Below the pieces are notes generated by a model. The model did not search any database and had not been told where the DNA came from. It saw only the letters and a list, made by a program, of their open reading frames with translations. From Lentisphaeria bacterium (GTDB taxonomy: Bacteria > Verrucomicrobiota > Lentisphaeria > Victivallales > UBA1829), in contig JAFYBD010000218.1 in assembly GCA_017540385.1 (NCBI GenBank), positions 1 through 16,653 of the forward strand: a stretch of DNA of 16,653 bases, in the 5' to 3' direction. This document shows, in pieces, positions 13,497 through 16,653 of the stretch (the first letter of the stretch is position 1; each line of letters begins with the position of its first letter). The translations under genes were made by a program, and so were the position numbers.

Positions 13497-14390
13497 ATGG
13501 GCAGCATTCTCGGCATTTTCGTGGTGATCGCGATGGTCACCATCTTCCCCGCATTTCTCTTCTACCTCTTCATCCGCGCGATTCGCATCCCGGGGACGCG
13601 CTGGTGGGGCATCGTGATCCTGCTCGCCCTCCTGACGGCCTATCTGACCTGCGTGGTCGGGATCGCCGGGATGATCGCGGGCGGCAACGCCACCGGATCG
13701 GCAACCATGGAGCAGAGGTATTGCAAGGAATTCGTCGGAACGCTCGCGAAAACCGATACCGTGCGGCAGGCCGTGGCGGACATGGACGCGACCGTCTCCG
13801 ACGGTGAGGAATATCAGGTGAAGGAACCGGAGAAAGATCTGCGGTTCCGTTATGTCTGGCTGCTGGGCGGCTGCTTCCTCTTCGCCGGGGCGAACCTGCT
13901 GATGTTCGGACCCGGGCGGCGCGAACGCCGCAATCCGTCGGACTGCATCGTGGCGGTCCTCGCGGCGCTGGTCGTGTTCCTGACAGGCATCTGGCAGGTA
14001 GCCTGGAGCAACGGTTACGGCTATCAGGCGGGGGCGTTCCGCAGGATGCTGACCCTGTGGCACGAGGAGATCGACCTGGACGCGATCCATGCCACGAACG
14101 CGGAGATCGCGGCGAAGCTGACCGAGGACGACGTGGTCAGACTGAACGGGCTCTGGCGGGAATTCCTCGAGCTCTCCGGCAAGGCGGTCCCGGGACAGCC
14201 CGAGAAGGAACAATCCGAGCAGTCCGAGAAGGAAAAACCGGCGGGCGGCATCGCCATCATCGGCGGAGCCGACGGCCCGACGGCGGTCTTCTTGAGCACG
14301 CATCTGGGCGACAAAACACCGGCCGCGACTCCGGCCTCGAAAGCCGCGATTCCCGCGGGATCACAGGCGGAAAAACCCGCCTCGGATTGA
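13497..14390 (+). CDS. Four-TM protein with a C-terminal GGADGPTA (Na+-decarboxylase-beta-like) motif
   Basis: A 297-aa protein. Predicted transmembrane segments lie at about 5-27, 37-61, 118-137 and 146-167, with soluble stretches between TM2 and TM3 (~70-115) and after TM4. The C-terminal part has a helical stretch (175-225), a Glu/Gln/Ser-rich linker (233-247) and GGIAIIGGADGPTAVFLSTH (250-269), then an Ala/Pro-rich tail. That motif is nearly the same as a conserved membrane-embedded segment of the oxaloacetate/methylmalonyl-CoA decarboxylase beta subunits, but the rest of that ~400-aa multi-helix subunit is absent and no alpha or gamma subunit lies nearby. A decarboxylase role is therefore not supported. 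AAGGAG is about 10 nt before the ATG. It is co-transcribed with the DA1-like gene. Its stop is one base from the converging nspC stop. Confidence 0.85.
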   Translation: MGSILGIFVVIAMVTIFPAFLFYLFIRAIRIPGTRWWGIVILLALLTAYLTCVVGIAGMIAGGNATGSATMEQRYCKEFVGTLAKTDTVRQAVADMDATVSDGEEYQVKEPEKDLRFRYVWLLGGCFLFAGANLLMFGPGRRERRNPSDCIVAVLAALVVFLTGIWQVAWSNGYGYQAGAFRRMLTLWHEEIDLDAIHATNAEIAAKLTEDDVVRLNGLWREFLELSGKAVPGQPEKEQSEQSEKEKPAGGIAIIGGADGPTAVFLSTHLGDKTPAATPASKAAIPAGSQAEKPASD

Positions 14391-14391
14391 A

Positions 14392-15537
14392 CTACGACAG
14401 GCGGTTTTTGAAGTCTTCGTAGCCGAACGATTTAATCAGTTTGAATTCGCCCGTATCGGGGTCGAACGTGGCGATTGACGGCAGTGCGAGACCGTTGAAC
14501 GTGTTCGTCTTCACCATCGTGTACAGCGCCATGTCCAGAAATTCCACGCGGTCGCCGACCTTCAGCGGCGCGGGGAACGAATAATCCCCGATCACGTCGC
14601 CTGCGAGGCAGGAATGTCCCGCGAGACGGTATTCGTGCGGATGCACGCCCGGTTCGTCCGCACCGTTCACCGGCGGCGTGTAGGGCATCTCGATCACGTC
14701 GGGCATGTGGGCCTCCGCCGAAACGTCCAGGATCGCGATGTCGCAGTCATTGTGCACCACGTCCAGCACGGTCCCGAAAAGCGACCCGGCGTTCAGCACG
14801 ACAGCCTCGCCCGGTTCCAGATAGACGGTCAGGTGCGGATGGCGCGCCCGGAACTCCGTCAGGATGCGCACGAGGCGTTCCACGTCGTACCCCGGACGCG
14901 TGATGTGGTGGCCGCCGCCGAAATTGACCCACTGCATCGAGGGAAGCAGATCGCCGAAACGCTCCTCGAACGCAGCCATGGTGCGTTCCAGCGCATCGGA
15001 ATCCTGTTCGCAGAGCGTGTGGAAATGCAGCCCGGAAATACCGTCGAGCGATTCGCCTGCGAAGAGGGCGCGCTTGATGCCGAGTCGCGATTTCGGCGCG
15101 CAGGGGGAGTAAATCTCCCGTACGGCCTCGCCATGCTCCGGGTTCACGCGGAGCCCGAAACGGACCCGGCCGGCGGCTTCGGCCGTGATGGGGCGGAACC
15201 GCTTCCACTGGCTGAACGAATTGAAGACGATCGTGGTGCAGTGGCGGAGGAGTTCGCGCAGGTCGGCTTCCGAATACGCCGCGGCGAACGCATGGGTCTC
15301 CGCGCCGAATTCCTCGTGGCCGAGCCGCGCTTCGTGCGGAGAGCTCGCGCAGGTACCGTCCAGCACGCGCCGGATCATCGGATACACCGCGAACATCGAG
15401 AACGCCTTTTGGGCGAGCAGGATCTTCACTCCGGCGCGACGGCGGACGTCGTCCAGGATCGCGAGGTTGCGGCGGAGTGCGGCCAGGTCGACGACGAAGC
15501 AGGGAGTCGGGGGGAGTTTCGGGTCCAGATTCTTCAT
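14392..15537 (-). CDS. nspC: Carboxynorspermidine/carboxyspermidine decarboxylase
   Basis: A 381-aa PLP-dependent enzyme of the alanine-racemase-fold group IV decarboxylases, length as usual (~375-385). Visible landmarks: the N-terminal TPCFVVDLAALRRNLAIL (11-28), PLP lysine K44 in ILLAQKAF, ASSPHEARLGHEEFG, the LHFHTLCEQ segment (170-178), the glycine-rich FGGGHHITRPGYD (206-218), EPGEAV (241-246) and AGHSCLAGDVIGDY (306-319), which carries the conserved Cys of the partner-subunit active site. It removes CO2 from carboxynorspermidine or carboxyspermidine, the last step of the aspartate-semialdehyde route to norspermidine or spermidine. The partner dehydrogenase (CANSDH) is not in the window. 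Start: ATG 15537 gives the family length; ATG 15594 would add 19 residues that look unconserved. Neither has a clear Shine-Dalgarno sequence. Confidence 0.94.
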   Translation of the reverse strand: MKNLDPKLPPTPCFVVDLAALRRNLAILDDVRRRAGVKILLAQKAFSMFAVYPMIRRVLDGTCASSPHEARLGHEEFGAETHAFAAAYSEADLRELLRHCTTIVFNSFSQWKRFRPITAEAAGRVRFGLRVNPEHGEAVREIYSPCAPKSRLGIKRALFAGESLDGISGLHFHTLCEQDSDALERTMAAFEERFGDLLPSMQWVNFGGGHHITRPGYDVERLVRILTEFRARHPHLTVYLEPGEAVVLNAGSLFGTVLDVVHNDCDIAILDVSAEAHMPDVIEMPYTPPVNGADEPGVHPHEYRLAGHSCLAGDVIGDYSFPAPLKVGDRVEFLDMALYTMVKTNTFNGLALPSIATFDPDTGEFKLIKSFGYEDFKNRLS

Positions 15538-15614
15538 TTCGGGAGGCGGAGTGAGGTGGTCGTGTTTGGTGTACGGGTTCGGTCGGGAGATCATTTCCGG
15601 CCGACGTGCCCTAA

Positions 15615-15643
15615 ACAATACACCGCCAAGGGTGAAAAAGCAA
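15615..15643 (-). promoter_or_regulatory. Weak candidate promoter of nspC
   Basis: On the minus strand, TTGCTT (15643-15638), 17 bp, TATTGT (15620-15615). Position is right for nspC, but the boxes match the consensus poorly. Confidence 0.35.
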
Positions 15644-15683
15644 GCGACCGGGCGTTTTTCCGCCGCTTTTTCGCGGATTTCGC

Positions 15684-15712
15684 TTGCTTTTTTCCGGTTC
15701 CGGGGATAAAGT
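15684..15712 (+). promoter_or_regulatory. Candidate promoter of tRNA-Pro
   Basis: TTGCTT (15684-15689), 17 bp, TAAAGT (15707-15712); the start would be about 12 nt before the tRNA. The boxes are moderate, but spacing and position fit. Confidence 0.45.
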
Positions 15713-15730
15713 AATGATTCCTTTCTTTTC

Positions 15731-15807
15731 CGGGGTATAGCTCAGTCTGGTAGAGCGCGTGCTTTGGGAGCATGAGGTCGCAGGTTCGAGTCCTGTTGCC
15801 CCGACCA
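15731..15807 (+). tRNA. tRNA-Pro (anticodon UGG)
   Basis: Seventy-seven nt, CCA included. The acceptor arm CGGGGTA (15731-15737) pairs with TGCCCCG (15797-15803) with one T/G wobble, followed by discriminator A and CCA. The anticodon stem CGTGC/GCATG holds the loop TTTGGGA, so the anticodon is TGG. The T-arm is CAGGTTCGAGTCCTG. A T-rich run after the CCA (TTTCCCCCTTTTT) may help stop transcription. Confidence 0.97.
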
Positions 15808-15828
15808 TTTCCCCCTTTTTCCCTTTTC

Positions 15829-16380
15829 CTATCCCTTAATCTCGCGGATGCGAGCGATGAGCCTGGCGGCGTATTCGCGCGCTTTCGCCTGCTGGCGCGC
15901 CACGCCCTCGGCATCGGCGGCGTAGCTCATGCCGTTCACCCACATCGCCCCCTGATAATCCAGGCCGCAGACCACGGCGGTCGAGGCGAACGCTTCGACG
16001 AAATGATTGATGTCCCCGACCGAACCGGGGCCGCCGGTATAGGCCGCTTCGGGAGCGCCGGTCGTGAACGAAACGAGGAGCTTCTTTCCCGCGAGCTTCG
16101 CCCCGGTCCCGTGTGCGAAACCGTGCACGAAAACCTCGTCCAGCCACTTTTTCATGAGCCAGGGCATCGCGTACCATTGGAACGGGAACTGCCAGACGAT
16201 GAGGTCGGCTTCGGCCAGGGCGGACTGTTCCGCCGTCACATGAAACATGCCGTCGGGCGCGACCACGCAGAGCTTGCGGACGGTCATGTCAGGGAACGCC
16301 AGGGCGAGTTCCTCCAGGATCGCGGCGTTGGCAACGGATTTCGAGAGGTCGGGATGACCAGCGATAAGCAGAGTTTTCAT
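15829..16380 (-). CDS. NAD(P)H-dependent oxidoreductase, flavodoxin-like fold (KefF/MdaB type)
   Basis: A 183-aa protein with the flavodoxin_2 pattern: strand 1 and phosphate loop KTLLIAGHPDLSKSVANA (2-19), then ADLIVWQFPFQWYAMPWLMKKWLDEVF (58-84), which carries the FPFxWYxMPxxxKxWLD signature, then KKLLVSFTTGAPEAAYT (99-115), a second FMN contact. Family members are FMN- or FAD-binding quinone or azo reductases, or ancillary proteins of the KefB/KefC potassium channel. No kefC gene is visible, so a general quinone/nitro reductase role is the safer reading. ATG 16380 has AGGAG about six nt upstream, and a near-consensus promoter ~65 bp further up. It converges with tRNA-Pro. Confidence 0.94.
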   Translation of the reverse strand: MKTLLIAGHPDLSKSVANAAILEELALAFPDMTVRKLCVVAPDGMFHVTAEQSALAEADLIVWQFPFQWYAMPWLMKKWLDEVFVHGFAHGTGAKLAGKKLLVSFTTGAPEAAYTGGPGSVGDINHFVEAFASTAVVCGLDYQGAMWVNGMSYAADAEGVARQQAKAREYAARLIARIREIKG

Positions 16381-16445
16381 GGCGGCTCCTTTTTCGGTTC
16401 ATGGATGCGGTCACGGAGACGGACTCCCCGGACCGTGAACGCGTT

Positions 16446-16474
16446 ACTATAGCACCGGACCGGCCGGATGTCAA
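16446..16474 (-). promoter_or_regulatory. Strong promoter of the NAD(P)H oxidoreductase gene
   Basis: On the minus strand, a perfect TTGACA (16474-16469), 17 bp, TATAGT (16451-16446). The start should be near 16439, giving a ~59-nt leader. Confidence 0.8.
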
Positions 16475-16503
16475 GCGGGCAGCAGGGGATGTAGGGGGCC
16501 GCA

Positions 16504-16628
16504 GGGAAAGAAATCGCCTCACGCGCATACGGTCGAGAGCATCAAAAAGTCCGAAAAATACGTCTCACGCGCATACGCGCAAGGTACACTATAAAGTACC
16601 TTGTTTATAGTGTACCTTGAAGTTTTAG
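16504..16628 (-). repeat. Hairpin-headed intergenic repeat, copy 2 (inverted relative to copy 1)
   Basis: Reading the minus strand it starts AAAACTTCAAGG (from 16626), then a perfect 14-bp stem CAAGGTACACTATA/TATAGTGTACCTTG (16619-16606 and 16593-16580) with a 12-nt loop. Next are GTATGCGCGTGAGACG (16576-16561) and, 46 bp on, GTATGCGCGTGAGGCG (16530-16515). Base changes relative to copy 1 keep the stem paired. It lies upstream of the oxidoreductase gene. Confidence 0.85.
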
Positions 16629-16653
16629 CTTTGAACTGAGGATACTCATGTCA

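Noticed and set aside
13497..14390. Calling the GGADGPTA protein a sodium-pumping decarboxylase beta subunit
   Set aside because: Only a ~20-residue motif is shared; the remaining transmembrane helices and the partner subunits are absent.
14614..15714. A 366-codon plus-strand frame opposite nspC
   Set aside because: Arg- and Val-rich antisense product without motifs; nspC on the other strand is clear and the frame runs into non-coding sequence.
15591..15914. A 107-codon minus-strand frame with the text NRTRTCDLMLPKHALYQTE
   Set aside because: This is the well-known false protein read from the antisense of a tRNA gene; the segment is tRNA-Pro.

Overview
The window comes from a GC-rich (about 60%), Gram-negative chromosome. 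A YdbH/YnbE/YdbL envelope operon, an MsbA-type lipid exporter with a WaaP/Kdo-kinase relative, and many signal peptides point to an outer membrane. The mix of a secreted serpin, NspC (norspermidine/spermidine synthesis), a DA1-like metallopeptidase and a TraX acyltransferase-like protein would fit the PVC superphylum (Lentisphaerota/Kiritimatiellota-like). That placement is inference, because no 16S or marker gene is present.

Layout. (1) 1-1485, plus strand: the 3' end of a ydbH-like AsmA-family gene, a small YnbE-like lipoprotein and a YdbL/DUF1318 protein, which together form an inner-to-outer-membrane lipid-transport bridge. (2) 1510-4913: a foreign-looking insert with an 11-bp hairpin, a single-chain MmeI-like Type IIL restriction-modification enzyme whose C-terminal third is much more AT-rich, and an AT-rich 175-aa companion of unknown function. 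(3) 5067-5834: a TraX-family membrane protein, followed by tRNA-Ser(GGA) on the minus strand, back-to-back terminators, and an unusual array of hairpins with a shared loop and unrelated stems in the 3' UTR of a marR gene. (4) 6745-9245: the marR promoter region, an orphan plus-strand terminator, a secreted serpin with an unrecognised N-terminal domain, and a hairpin-headed intergenic repeat. (5) 9246-12150, minus strand: an MsbA-like ABC exporter followed by a WaaP/Kdo-kinase-like protein that has lost the catalytic aspartate. (6) 12379-14390, plus strand: a textbook sigma70-like promoter driving an exported protein with four Cys modules and a DA1-like HExxH peptidase, then a four-TM protein ending in a sodium-decarboxylase-beta-like GGADGPTA motif. 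(7) 14392-16474: NspC, tRNA-Pro(UGG) and a flavodoxin-fold NAD(P)H oxidoreductase with a near-consensus promoter. (8) The end of the window carries a second, inverted copy of the hairpin-headed repeat.

Three items deserve most attention. The two repeat copies show compensatory changes in the stem and a 45-46-bp repeat of a 16-bp motif. The hairpin array next to marR has a constant loop and variable stems. The two-gene unit at 12456-14390 combines an exported LIM/DA1-like peptidase with a membrane protein of unknown role. All functional assignments were made by reading motifs; no database search was run.
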